From: Mytilus californianus
Lineage: Eukaryota > Mollusca > Bivalvia > Mytilida > Mytilidae
Direction of reading: 5' to 3'
Assembly: GCF_021869535.1 (NCBI RefSeq)
Contig: NW_026262668.1
Span: 14,058,348-14,122,347 of the forward strand
Length of the DNA: 64,000 nt
Below the pieces are notes generated by a model. That model worked only from the letters and a program-made list of their open reading frames with translations, was not told where the DNA came from and made no database searches. Below, one piece after another: positions 47,339 through 58,285 of this stretch; positions within the stretch are counted from its first letter, which is position 1, and each line of letters begins with the position of its first letter. A program made the position numbers and the translations under genes.

Positions 47339-48410
47339 AGTCTTTCACTTAATCTTCATAAAATTCCGTACAAACAACGGTATATTGCCGGCTCATCTGC
47401 ATATTCTACAAAGGAATTGTCCATTAGATTGACAATAGTTCTGTCCGCAGTGAAAGAGGGTATTCAGAAATTCTGTTAAACTCTTTACTCGCGTATACGT
47501 AATGGCATTAACCATATGTGGATTCTAAAAAACTCTTAAGAACTGCTGGATAATTTTAAATCTCGATTTTTCTCTGAAATTAATTCTATCAAAACTTTTG
47601 ATTTTTCAACTCTGTATACCACCATTCCCAATGTGAAACTGAAAAATCTTCTTAAAGAAATAATCCACAATCCTTTTCAATATAAAAATGGTAGCATACG
47701 CTACAAATTTATTACTTTGGGATACCATACGGTATATTTTGTTAATAATGAACAAAAAGGTAAAACATGCTACACGGAGGAACAAGTGATCAGTATGCTG
47801 GGGTTTCTTATTGACAACATATTTGTTGAATTTGGAGGTAGACTTTTTCAACAAATTGTCGGCATTCCTTTGGGAACGAACTGTGCGCCTCTCCTTGCCG
47901 ACCTCTTCTTATTTTCATATGAGTCGGAGTTCCTTCAGACACTTGTCAAAAACAAGAAGGTCAAAGAAGCCAGATCATTTAATTTCATATTCAGATTTAT
48001 TGATGATTTTCTTTCCATTAACAATCCAAAATTTTCTGATTGGTTCCATTAATATATCCTCCAGAACTAGAAAAATAAAGAAACAACAGACACGGCTTCC
48101 TCCGCCCCATTTTCAGATTTATACCTCGAATTTGACATAATCGGTCATCTTAGTACCAGAATCTATGACAAACGAGACGATTTTAATTTTGAAATTATCA
48201 ATTTCCCCCACCTTAGTATCAATATACCAACTTCACCTGCATATGGGATATACATTTCCCAACTCAATCGATATTCAAGAGCTTGCAGCTACTACTCAGA
48301 CTTTATAAAACGTCATCAGTCTGAGTACAAAGTCGATGAACCAGGGTTATGTCAAAGAACGTCTCGTCCTTTTTCTAAAAAAGTTCATCGGAAGATACCA
48401 AGACCTTGTT
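47339..48410 (+). pseudogene. Penelope-like reverse transcriptase relic
   Basis: The plus strand reads IPYKQRYIAGSSAYSTKELS, then FDFSTLYTTIPNVKLKNLLK (first Asp box), VGIPLGTNCAPLLADLFLFS and FRFIDDFLSINNPKFS (…DD catalytic box). All are hallmarks of Penelope-like RTs. The main frame breaks at 48052. The following parts (IYDKRDDFNFEIINF, SPAYGIYISQLNRYSRAC, NQGYVKERLVLFLKKFIGRY) continue in other frames to about 48410. The N-terminal part and any GIY-YIG nuclease are absent. Catalytic residues survive but frameshifts make it inactive. Confidence 0.88.
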
Positions 48411-48690
48411 GATAAATATCCAAAACAAAACTACAGAACTCCAAGGAAAATTCAAATCGGAAAGTCCCTTATCAAATGGCAAAATCAAAAGCTCAAACAC
48501 ATCAAACGAATGGAAAACAACTGTCATATTCCTGACTTGGTACAGGCATTTCTTTATGTAGAAAATGGTGGAATGATCATCGAAATGTGCATCTGGTGCA
48601 GTAAAATTGGTACTGGTAATGTTGTCATAACAAATATTTAATCCTTATTAAAGTTGTTCCCTACAATCCTTATTAAAGTTGTTCCCTACT
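48410..48690 (+). repeat. Penelope 3' flank / dispersed repeat
   Basis: CTTATCAAATGGCAAAATCA, CACATCAAACGAATGGAAAA and CTGACTTGGTACAGGCATTT recur at 38510-38640. A 22-bp direct duplication (ATCCTTATTAAAGTTGTTCC) is at about 48641-48687. Confidence 0.6.
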
Positions 48691-48699
48691 GTTGCATAA

Positions 48700-49310
48700 A
48701 CAAACGATTCCACAAAAAAATAAAAAAAACAAAATAAAAAAATATCACGGATTTTGGACAGTGCTTGTTAGTCATGGAGTAATTGTCCCCTTTGAAATTA
48801 GTGAAATAGCAATGATTTCTATGTGTTCATTTTTATTTTATTTATTGACAATAGGTAACAAGACATGTATACACTTCTCAGTCTTTTGGAAATGATATAA
48901 AACAAAAGTTACTTAGTCCGTGACATTTAGCATAATCTCTCGGCTACAAGAACTCAGCCAATAACGATGACGTAAATACTTTGGCTGAAAGAAGTCTGTA
49001 TTAAATGTGCCAAGTTATTTGTTGAGTACTATTCAGTTTTTCTGTGATGTTGTGTGTCATTTGTTTACTGTCTAATTTTCCTACACCTCGCATCTCCGTT
49101 TATTCGTATGGTATTTTATTAGTTTAAATCAATATGGACTGCTGTCTTTAGCTGCTGTTTTCTTACTGTATGCATTTCTGTGTTGTCACCATGAGGTAGT
49201 AAAATAGAAAGAAGATATCAAAAGGACAATGAAAAATCTTAAGTCGAAGAAAAACCGAAAAAAAACAATAGCTAAGAAGAAAAACCGACAAAATAATAGC
49301 TAAGAAGAAA
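48700..49310. other. Non-coding stretch
   Basis: A-rich start (48710-48745), then no recognisable element. The end at 49200-49320 has AAGAAGATATCAAAAGGACA with repeated GCTAAGAAGAAAAAC, like the A-rich dispersed family at 60068 and 62865. Confidence 0.35.
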
Positions 49311-49319
49311 AACTGCGAA

Positions 49320-50460
49320 AAATTATGCGGTCATCTAGTTGTCTGTATGCAAGGTTATAAGTCAGATACAGTTTAACACAAATATTGCTATGTTTATATG
49401 ACAAGCTGCAGGTCGACATATAGTGGTCTGTAGGTATTTATTCCGACATAGTTGAAGACGGATATTTGTATGTTTTTATACCAAGCTGTAAGTCGCACTC
49501 TAGCTGTCTGTAAATAAGGTTATAAGTCAGACACAATTGAAAACATACATTGATATGTTTCTATTACAAGTCTTACTTTGCCCTCTAGCTGTCTGTAATT
49601 AATTTTATAAGTCAGACACAATTGAACACAGATATTGGAATGATTATATTACAAGTCGTAAGTCGCTCTCTACTTGTCTGTAATTAAGGTTTTTACTCTG
49701 AGCACAGATATTGGTACGTTATATGAAAAGCTGTTGGTCAACATCTAGCGTCCTGTAGGTTGTAACTCAGATAAAGATGAAGACGGATATTGGTATGTTT
49801 TTATACCAAGCTGTAAGTCGTCCTCAAGCTGTCTCTAAATAAGATTGTTACTCTGACACAGTTGAAATCAGAAATTGGTATGGTTATATTACAAACCGTA
49901 AGTCACCCTTTAACTGTATGTATATAAGGTTGTAAGTCAAAAACAGTTGAACACAGAAATTGGAGTTTTTATATGACAAGCTGTTGGTCAACATATCTAG
50001 CGGTCTGTAGGTTGTTATACACACATAGTTGAAGACGGATATTGGTATGTTTTTATATTAAGGTGTAAGTCGCCCTCTAGCTGTCTGTAATTTAGCTTGA
50101 TAGTCAGACACAATTGAACACAGATATTGGTATGCTTGTATTACAAGCCATTAGTCCCCCTCTAGCTGTCTGAAAATAAGGTTATAAGTCAGACACAATT
50201 AAACATATACATTGATATATTTATATTACAATTCGTAATTCGCCCTCTAGCTATCTGTAATTAAGATTGTTACTCTGACACACTTGAACACAGATATTGG
50301 TATTTGTATATATCAAGCTGTAGGTCGACATCTAGCGGTCTGTAAAAAGTGTTATAGCTAAAACAGGGTTATAACTCAGACACGGTTAAACAGACGATTT
50401 GGTATGTATATACCACAAGCTGTAAGTCACCATTTAACTGTCTGTATGCAAGGTCGAAGT
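49320..50460. repeat. ~85-bp satellite, about 14 units
   Basis: Each unit has CTAGCTGTCTGTAATTAAGG, TAAGTCAGACACAATTGAAC and a GATATTGGTATGTTTTTATA block. CTGTCTGTA landmarks lie at about 49338, 49424, 49507, 49591, 49673, 49751, 49829, 49914, 50003, 50083, 50166, 50250, 50338 and 50440. Two variants alternate irregularly (CCCTCTAGCTGTCTG and GACATCTAGCGGTCTG). Confidence 0.9.
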
Positions 50461-50559
50461 TGAAACAACTAGTCATTTGGCACTTGTATAAAATTTAACA
50501 TCTGCTAGTAGAACAGGAACTGCTTACTTGTCCAACGAACTTAATTTTCCGTCCTGTTT

Positions 50560-50745
50560 GTTTTCGGGCTTCATACAAACTCATCATAGATGCCAGGATT
50601 AAAATTTTGTACGCCAGATACGCATTTTGTCTACAAAAGACTCTTCCGTAATGCTCGGATAAAAAAGCTTAAAAGGCCAAATAAAGTACGAAGTTAAGGA
50701 GCATTGAGGACCCAGAATTCCGAAAGGTTTTGACAAATGCTGCCA
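50560..50745 (+). repeat. Dispersed repeat shared with 62705-62865
   Basis: CTCATCATAGATGCCAGGAT, TACGCCAGATACGCATTTTG and GCATTGAGGACCCAGAATTC recur in order at 62707-62850. Confidence 0.8.
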
Positions 50746-50869
50746 AGGTAATCTTTTCCTAGGGTAGAAAATCCCTAGTTTTCGAAAAAGTTAAGGTTGC
50801 ATATTTTAAAGTTTTCTGGTGGGTTTTTATTTCGCCTTTTCTTTTTTGCCATGTTATTCTATGTCTTTC

Positions 50870-51150
50870 TACTTAGGGATTGCCACCTCAAAATCAAGGG
50901 TTGACAATGAAACAATAGACTGATGGTCATGTGCGGGATGGTGCATGAAAACACAGACATTTCCGGTCGGAATGGGGACGTTGCACTCTCTGACTTGTTC
51001 AGATGGAGTGCCAAGCTGTCTGCAAGCTTACGAATTCTTGCAAAAAACTCAATGAGAAATTTGTAAGTGGCCTGTTGCAAGGTGAAATGACTGCCCCATA
51101 GCAAACAAAACCTCTTTCCAGTGGCAGTCCAAATTTTGGTGCCATTCATC
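50870..51150 (-). pseudogene. Possible coding relic, unrecognised
   Basis: One minus-strand frame is open for 96 codons. Another frame with two stops reads more protein-like (NWDEWHQNLDCHWKEVLFAM… VPIPTGNVCVFMHHPAHDH). No family is recognised. It may be a decayed mobile-element or host exon. Confidence 0.2.
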
Positions 51151-51252
51151 CCAGTTAACGTACGTTGAATAACCTGTCTATTGTATTAATTGTTAATTTG
51201 TTTTCGTCGTGAAAAGAAAATCTAAGTAAAACCGACAACACAATGGCAAAAA

Positions 51253-51259
51253 AAAAACG

Positions 51260-51295
<36 letters not shown>
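51253..51295. repeat. Poly-A tract
   Basis: About 35 A after AAAAAAAACG, next to a dispersed mussel repeat. It could be the tail of a retroposed copy. Confidence 0.85.
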
Positions 51296-51297
<2 letters not shown>

Positions 51298-51317
51298 AAC
51301 TAAACAAACATATATAT

Positions 51318-51390
51318 AAAGATATGGAGATGAGGTTTGATTGCCAATGAGACAGCTATCTATCAAATTTCAAATTTAGTGGATGTAAGC
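51318..51390 (+). repeat. Dispersed mussel repeat, truncated
   Basis: AAGATATGGAGATGAGGTTT, then GATTGCCAATGAGACAGCTA and AGTGGATGTAAGCAA. Confidence 0.75.
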
Positions 51391-51639
51391 AAATACTTTT
51401 TTCGCGCATACGTATTTTCCTGAATTGGTATTGTTGATGAAATTGCGTGTATTTAATCAATATCATTGTTTTAACTGTGTTTTTGTCATACTATGTAATT
51501 TTATTAAGTATTCAGTATCAATCAAGTCAACAATATCGTTACCAATCCATTTAAAATAAAATCTCCACTCGCTGATTTGTTTATCCTTGGTCGGAGCAAT
51601 TAAGCATAAAAAGTGATCGAGTGGAGATTTGATTTAAAA

Positions 51640-52290
51640 AGATTGTATGGCTGGTGTCTTTATATAAATGAATCGTTTGACCTTATTGAATTTTGTAACA
51701 ACGATTAATATTGTCAAAGTTGGTTTTATAATGCTTGTGAAAAAGTGTCTACATGGATCTATAAATGTTTTAAATGAGATTGCTGTATAGATAATTATTT
51801 GCAATATGACTTTAATACCTATATACTTACCAAATTACATAGTGGAAGTTTATAATTAAACTTAGAAACAGGTCGCTATGCCAATATTCATAAAAAACAA
51901 TCGTTTTTGTAGATGTTGTAAAATGAACAATAAGCAAGATGAGTATCATTTTGTGTTGATTGGTCCTGTATATAGAACACTTATATGTAGATTGTTGCCA
52001 AAATATTATTGTTCGTGGTCAAATGCACGTAACCTATTATTTTGGTTATAATCTGGGTCACAAAGCCTAACAATGACACTATATGTGATTATTTAAAGGC
52101 GGCATGAAAATTAAGATTACAAATTAGCAGTCAATATGTTGTACAACTGTATGCGTTATAAAAAGTTATCTCTGCATAATTTAATTGTTATCTGTATTCT
52201 GTCATATTTTCATATTTGTCATAAATGTATATACTTGTTATGTTGCTAAAGCAATATTGTTGCTAATGCAATAAAGATTAATTCATATAC
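51640..52290 (+). pseudogene. LINE C-terminal zinc segment and 3' end
   Basis: Open pieces read DNYLQYDFNTYILTKLHSGS, LNLETGRYANIHK and, after a frameshift, NRFCRCCKMNNKQDEYHFVL followed by RLLPKYYCSWSNARNLLFW. The CxxC…DEYHF pattern is that of the terminal zinc-binding segment of non-LTR RTs. The 3' end (52085-52290) with AATAAA is shared with 39786-39975 in the opposite orientation. Confidence 0.65.
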
Positions 52291-52303
52291 AAATGTATAT
52301 ATA

Positions 52304-53168
52304 TAGGCCAAATTGAAAACAACGTTCACACCTACGATTGCGTTGGATAAACATCGCTATTTTTATACGTGTGCATGCAAAACAAATTTCTTTGTAGAGG
52401 GGTCTCAATACAGCACAAACAACACTTTCCAAAAGACCAAAAAAGTGAAAAAGGATATCTAAACAAAACGCATTTGACTAACAGGTCGAACAATGGATGT
52501 TCTTAAACCCTGCTGACTGCCATTGGCGATTGCCAAATAAACGGATCACAAGATGTAACAAAATGGATCTTTACTATTAATCTAATACCAAACAGAAAAC
52601 AATAAACTTGCGGAAAAGATGGTATACCGCAAACATGAGGTGCAAAAATTTGTACACCATATCCGGCTTTCGACAATTAATGTCTCTTCAGTGATGTTAG
52701 GAATCGAAACGGTATTTGGAAGGCCATATAATTTACCTTAATTTGGGATTGACTCTTGAATGTTGAAGAGTCGAAATAGGATGAACGGATCACATAAACC
52801 CAGAGGCAAATATGATACAAGCCCAAACGAAAAAATAAAAACAAGTCTAAATTGAAAACAACGTTCAAACCTATGACTGCGTTGGATAAAAACCGCAATT
52901 TTTATACGTGTGCATGCAAAACAAATTTGTTGGTAGAGGGGTCTAAATACAGCACAAACAGCATTTTCCAAAAGACCAAAAAAGTGAAAAAGTATATTTA
53001 AAAAAAAACGCATTTGACTAACAGGTCGAACAACGGATGTTCTTAAACCCTGCTGACTGCCATTGGCGATTGCCAAATAAATGGATCACAAGATGTAACA
53101 AAATGGATCTTTATTATCAATTCAATACCAAACAGAAAACAATAAACTTGCGGAAAAGATGGTATACG
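52304..53168 (+). repeat. Two direct copies of a ~320-bp repeat
   Basis: Copy 1 (52310-52632) and copy 2 (52849-53168) share AAATTGAAAACAACGTTCA, TTTTTATACGTGTGCATGCA, GGTAGAGGGGTCTAAATACA, CATTTGACTAACAGGTCGAA, CCTGCTGACTGCCATTGGCG and GCGGAAAAGATGGTATAC, with about 5-8% differences by eye. About 215 bp of other sequence separates them, so the period is about 540 bp. Confidence 0.9.
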
Positions 53169-53380
53169 CGTGAATATATGAAATATAACAACTATTTTTA
53201 TAACACCCAGTCGTGTGTAAAAGTTACATTCTGAGGCATTTATATTATTTAATTTAGTAACTGCATCAGTTTATTTTCAAACTAATCCACGCCTTGATAG
53301 ATTGAATGTTGATTGTTGCTATTTTTAGACACTATGTTTACGTGTATCTGCCCTTTATCATTCTTAGACATACGGTACTA

Positions 53381-53870
53381 CACTGTATCTAAACTACCCC
53401 GGCAAAAAATGTTTGGACTCGATGGTATCTAATATCCAGCACGGTGACGGAACATCAAAAGACAGAGAAAAGATAGGTTTCTGTTTATTTATTTGTTATT
53501 TTTATGATATCGAAGAATAATTATACATATATAACTATTTTCTATTGTGAGATGTAATATTTTTTACAACCGTTCTAGATTAACGGAGAAATAAGTAAAA
53601 ATGCACGTCAAAATCACGAATTGAGTGAACCTTGCCTCGAATTTGTTTAATTTCTCCTTAAATTGTTCACATTGTACGGAAAGAAAGACACGAAAAGAAA
53701 GATATTGACAGGGAGATTGCAAAACTAGTCACTTTGAGCACCTCAATAGTTGTATATTTGTGTATGGAACGAAAGAAATGGGTCATGTCAAAATCGAAGG
53801 ACCCGGTTTTGTCAATGTGTACAACCCGGTTTTGTCCTAGATTTCACAAGGCAGAACCCGGTTTTGTCAA
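53381..53870 (+). repeat. Left TIR of the 6.23-kb element
   Basis: It begins CACTGTATCTAAACTACCCC and ends in three ACCCGGTTTTGTC copies (about 53791, 53824, 53857). Confidence 0.9.
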
Positions 53871-54189
53871 ACAAAAAACAATGCATAATCGCAGAACATA
53901 ATTGAACTTCAGCATTTAAAAGGAATTTGGTGGCTCGTTGGAAAACGATTTCTTTCAGAGGACAACTTATTATTTATTTGAATCTGTAAACACTTGAATT
54001 CCTACTTTATTGGAACAAAAATAATTATAATTTTGCTTGGCATTTTAAAAAAAAAAACTTTAACTGCGAAATTGCAATAATGATTATTTTATTAACAGTT
54101 CTATAAATAAACGGTTCTGTTATCTCTCCATTGTGTTATGATTATCGTACATTGACGGTTGGTCATTATTTTATTGACAATATATAGGG

Positions 54190-54375
54190 ACGGAATCAGG
54201 TTTTTTTTTTTGAAGTGGGCGTAATTCAAACAACTTACATACCGCCGAGCGTAGCGAGGCGAACAATTTTTTGGACGATTTATGCTTAAAAAAATCGTAA
54301 AAAACATGATTTAATATTTTTTGGACCATCAAAGGTGGGGGTGGGGGGCGTGCGACCTATACGCCGCCTGGATTC
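54190..54375. repeat. Dispersed repeat with CCGAGCGTAGCGAGGC motif
   Basis: It runs from GGGACGGAATCAGGTTTTTT to ACGCCGCCTGGATTCGTCAC, a degenerate inverted end. The motif CCGAGCGTAGCGAGGC at 54243 recurs in variants at 56840, 14388 and 2580. Confidence 0.6.
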
Positions 54376-54559
54376 GTCACTGATGATATAACTAAATCGT
54401 ATACCAACTGAACATTTTATAAGAAATAAGAAAACAGGGACACCCGCGAAATCGAATGTATGTGAGTAGGATTATCATGTTTATTCTAAAAATTCACATT
54501 GATATTTTGGAATCGTCGGAATGCGATACCAATGGATGCAAATTCGTGGCGGCTTGAAC

Positions 54560-54890
54560 TATTTGTATGAAGCTTCATATGTCAGAAGTTAGAAGGTTTG
54601 ACTGCAACATACCAAGCACACAGATCTTTTATGTTACGATGTTTCTATCTGTCATATGTCCATTGCCCTTGACCTCATTTTCATAGTTATCCTTTTACTC
54701 ACAATGAGTAAGAAATTCATATGACAAAAAAATATGTAATTTGTTTTCAAGCAGTCGCTGAACCATATAAATGAGGTCAACGACAATAGACATCTAACAG
54801 ACGGCACCGTCGTAACATAAGGTATCTGCATAAGAGGCATAAAGCATCCAGGTCTTCTACCTTCTGAAATTTAAAGCTTTATATAAATAG
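54560..54890 (-). repeat. Dispersed repeat inside the 6.23-kb element
   Basis: It has internal inverted blocks: TGACCTCATTT… near 54668 and AAATGAGGTCAA at 54770, and GTTACGATGTTTC at 54634 with a CGTCGTAACATAA counterpart at 54810. It looks like a fold-back. No coding potential. Confidence 0.5.
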
Positions 54891-54954
54891 TTAATGACGC
54901 CCACACCTCCGGATAGTTTCCTCAATGTCTCGCATTCGGCGAGTTTTGTTGCAG

Positions 54955-55004
54955 GCTAGAGATAATTGAGGCACTAGAAGAATTTGGTATCACTCATCGT
55001 CCCG
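54955..55004 (+). CDS. Putative small exon of an unrecognised plus-strand gene
   Basis: A 50-nt segment between TTTTGTTGCAG and G|GTATGT is open in one frame only (LEIIEALEEFGITHRP). That is a fair codon-level signal for an exon, but the protein is not recognised and no upstream exon was found. Confidence 0.3.
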
Positions 55005-55048
55005 GTATGTAATTTTTCTTTCATTTAGTTTAACCGTTTTTGTTACAG

Positions 55049-55229
55049 TGACCACCAATTTGACAAGTTATCAAGGAAACGAGGCAAGCAAAAACGGAAG
55101 AAAGGAGACGTATCCCAACCCAATGAACCTGCACGAGGCATTAGACCAGTCAGACAATTTCATAAAAGGGACGAAACAAAAATATTGCCACATGTTCGAC
55201 GTGGTCTTTTTTTAACTGATTTTCAGTAA
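55049..55229 (+). CDS. Putative terminal exon of an unrecognised plus-strand gene
   Basis: It follows TTTTTGTTACAG. In the phase set by the 50-nt exon the frame stops at 55213-55215 (TTNLTSYQGNEASKNG… KYCHMFDVVFF). Another frame, open to 55229, is strongly basic (DHQFDKLSRKRGKQKRKKGD… HVRRGLFLTDFQ). AATAAA at 55242 could end the transcript. Which frame is real, if either, is undecided. The location inside a young TIR element makes an element-encoded gene possible. Confidence 0.3.
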
Positions 55230-55818
55230 CACTCTATGTAAAGAAATAAAACGTTTATTGCATAGTTACATTATTTGAATTAATTTATGTTATATCCCCG
55301 ATCATAAAGAGGGGGATACTGGTTAACTTCTGTCCTTCCGTCAATGCGTCCGTCTGTCCGTCCGTCTGTCCGTCCCATACAACACATCCATCCACATGTC
55401 GAAGTTAAATTTACTTTCAAAAAACCTAATCCTATGTGGTAAAAAGTTGGTTTGTCGGTTTCAAACAATAAATGAAGTACCCAAATGAAGACGGGCAGTG
55501 GTTGCCATGGTTATCATTTAAGGAAAAGACACACTAGATGTCGTATGGGTATAAAATAGATCTTTCATATGTGCGTGTTGAAGCACTGAGTTTAAATTCC
55601 CAATCAATTTCATTACAATCTTCCAATAGATTTAACAAACAATTGTAACCAATAATAATAAAAAAGTGGTATAAATAACAATTGTAGAAAAAAGAAAGTG
55701 TTTCTCTTACTAACATTTGTATAAAAAATATTCAAATAGATTGTTAACAGTATAAGAGTTCTCTATAAATATAATTGAGGCCTGAAAATAACAATACGAC
55801 TTAACAGACTGTTCATCC

Positions 55819-56354
55819 TCATTGATGATAATTCCTAGTATGTTTAGAATTGCTAGATCTGTATCGAAATCCTTTGTTACATATTTGGCAACGATATTGG
55901 GCTACACCTTGTTTGTGCTTTCCTGTCACATGGTCAGATAGAAGATATTTCCTCTCAGGACACATTGAACACTGGAAACTTTTTGCAATAAGAGTGGTAC
56001 AAACTTTCAAGTGCCTCTTGTATGAACCTTTGTAAGTGTACTGTTTTTTTTACATTTTTCACACTTGAAAGGTTTATTTCCCATATGCGTGTTCATGTGG
56101 TCAAGAAAGTGGGCGTTGTCTACAAACTGTTTGTGACAGATCTGGCATTCACGTCTCCTTTTGTCAGTGTCAGAGTGACTTATTTCATGACGTCTGTGGC
56201 CACTTTTTGTTTTTAAGTTTTTCCCACAAAAACAGCAAACAAATCCAGGCTGATCATTGGTGCTGTTTAACGCAGCTGTAACAGCTGTTGAGTTTTCATT
56301 GATAAGTTCATGAATTGACTCATCTAATCCGTCAATAGTCACGTTTTCTGTCAT
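55819..56354 (-). CDS. C2H2 zinc-finger protein, terminal exon, frameshifted
   Basis: The exon starts right after TTTATTTCAG with MTENVTIDGLDESIHELINE, so the ATG may be internal to a longer protein. Fingers in order are FVCCFCGKNLKTKSGHRRHE, then ECQICHKQFVDNAHFLDHMN, a third with KCEKCKK, a short CSMC…H…H type, and YRCQICNKGFRYRSSNSKHT ending NYHQ and a stop. Between fingers two and three a run of eight A (plus-strand T 56044-56051) puts finger three out of frame. One more A, or two fewer, would restore the frame, so this is a one-base loss, an assembly error in a homopolymer, or a real pseudogene. Multi-finger proteins of this kind usually bind DNA in the nucleus. It is enclosed by the 6.23-kb TIR element. 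Confidence 0.75.
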
Positions 56355-56434
56355 CTGAAATAAAAAAAAAAACGATTGTTTAGAGGGTGATAGAAATGTC
56401 TATCAATATGATAAATTCATACATTTTTGGATAA

Positions 56435-57748
56435 GGGGACGACCATTTGATATTCTGGGGGGGGGGGGGGGGGGGGGGGGGGCAGGAGGATTTGTTTTGG
56501 ATCGGTTATTTATTTTTGTAAACTAAGAGGACAGATTATCTATTTTCTGCACTATTGAAGCAAGATTTTTCATTTTCATTAAAGCAAGGGACTGATTATT
56601 TATTTTCACAACTATATTTATAATATTCGAAAACATACAATTTTTAAATTATTTGTTTATTATAAATAATACATGTATAGTCAAGTCAATATGTACCATT
56701 TAATCAGAATTAATTATTATCCTCTGCAGAAATGAATCTTCTATATTCCCCAATGCATATACATGTATTGCATACATACACAGTATTAATATTTGGTTGT
56801 AACTAAGGCTCTTTTAAAAGTATTGGCAAACATGTTTTGCCGAGCGGAGCGAGGCAAAATTTTTTTTGAACTGTTTTTGAACCGCTGAAGGCCCAAGAAG
56901 CTATAGAACAAATGATGCAAAATCATGCTTTCTGGGTGTTCCCCAGACCCTTTCTTAAACTGAAAATGCAAGTTCTGTTTTAAAAATTATTTGACAATAT
57001 TTTGGTCTCAAAGCAAAATCACGTTATAGATTCAGTGTAAGACTTAAGTTTCTAGGGACAACATCAAAAGACAAATATGTATGATAAAGCAATAATGTAA
57101 TTCACATAGTTAAGTCTGTGGCTGCTGTGTTTTTTTAAACTCATGATCAAGTTAATAATAAAATTACTAAATTACAAAATGAATGCAACACTAACAGAAT
57201 ACAGAAGGGCAAGCAATGAACAAAAGACAAATAAATAAGAAACATTGATCCCGAAAAATCAGGGGCTACATCTGAGGGAGAACAGAACTTGCTTCTTGCA
57301 AGGCACTCACGGTGAACACAATTTGATATGGAGACAAGCGTTTGGTTTTGAAATTTCCTACATGAGGCATTTGTCTCAGTGTAGTTACGGCCCTGATTTA
57401 ATAAAAGTGAGGTAAGTGTTCCTGAGACAATTAACCTCAAGTTAAATGAAACCAATTTTCTGACATTTCAAGTATATTTAAATAATATTTATACTTTTAT
57501 TATTAAAAGATATGGGAAGTGTTTCCCGATTTTTTTTTTGGAAAAAAGATGAATTTATGAAGAATCTGGTGCCATCTCATACTTTCGATTAGACCTGCTG
57601 AGTTATTTATTTTCAATACATTGCAAGTCAGGTAATTTATTTTCAAACTACCACAGAACAAACCATTTATTTTTGTGATTATCAAGGCTGAGTTATTTAT
57701 TTTCAAAATCCTCCTGCCCCCCCCCCAGAATATCAAATGGTCGTCCCC
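56435..57748. mobile_element. Harbinger-like element, 1.31 kb, non-autonomous
   Basis: TAA is duplicated on both sides (56432-56434 and 57749-57751). The TIRs start GGGGACGACCATTTGATATT, then a G run and GGCAGGAGGATTTTG. Next to each TIR are several TTATTTATTTTCA units in mirror orientation. The interior has no transposase. A CCGAGCGGAGCGAGGCAAAA motif lies at 56840, and a 102-codon chance ORF is at 57147-57455. The element is nested in the 6.23-kb TIR element. Confidence 0.85.
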
Positions 57749-57959
57749 TAATTGTAATATTATCACCAAGAGGAGTTTGAGACCAAATATCCCCTTACCC
57801 CAAATAAATCATCGAAATCCAAACTTTCTAACCTTACATACATGTATATATTATAGTAAGGGGTAATCTTAAAGATACAACTTTAGCGCAAATCGCGCAT
57901 TTACTATACATGCTATGTAATCGGAGGAGTTAATCTCTTTTCAACTTTTTTGATAGTTT

Positions 57960-58285
57960 GTTCTTTTGTTGTGCTGTTGGTGAGAGGCGCCAACACGTTT
58001 AACCCCACCATTCTGTATGTGCCAGGCCAGTCCCGAAACAAGGAGCCTGTAATTCAGTGGTTGTCTTTGGTTGCTTTATAACATATTCGTTTGGTACATA
58101 AAATAGGCAGGTAGTTTTCTCGTTTGAATTATTTTTACATTTGTCATTTCGGGCCATGTTATAGCTTGATATGCGGTATGGGTGTTTCTCATTGTTAAAG
58201 GCCATACGCTGACCTATCTTTGATAACTTTTACGTCATTTGGTCTCTGAAGGAAAGTTGTCTCATTAGTAATTTTTACGGGGTAA
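57960..58285 (-). repeat. Dispersed mussel repeat, long copy
   Basis: ACCCCACCATTCTGTATGTG, GGAGCCTGTAATTCAGTGGT, GTTTTCTCGTTTGAATTATT and the end AAAGTTGTCTCATTAGTAAT. The usual CATACCACATCT terminus is lost. Confidence 0.75.

Noticed and set aside
57147-57455. 102-codon minus ORF within the Harbinger-like element
   Set aside because: No similarity to Harbinger transposase or Myb-like protein was seen; probably a chance frame in repeat DNA.
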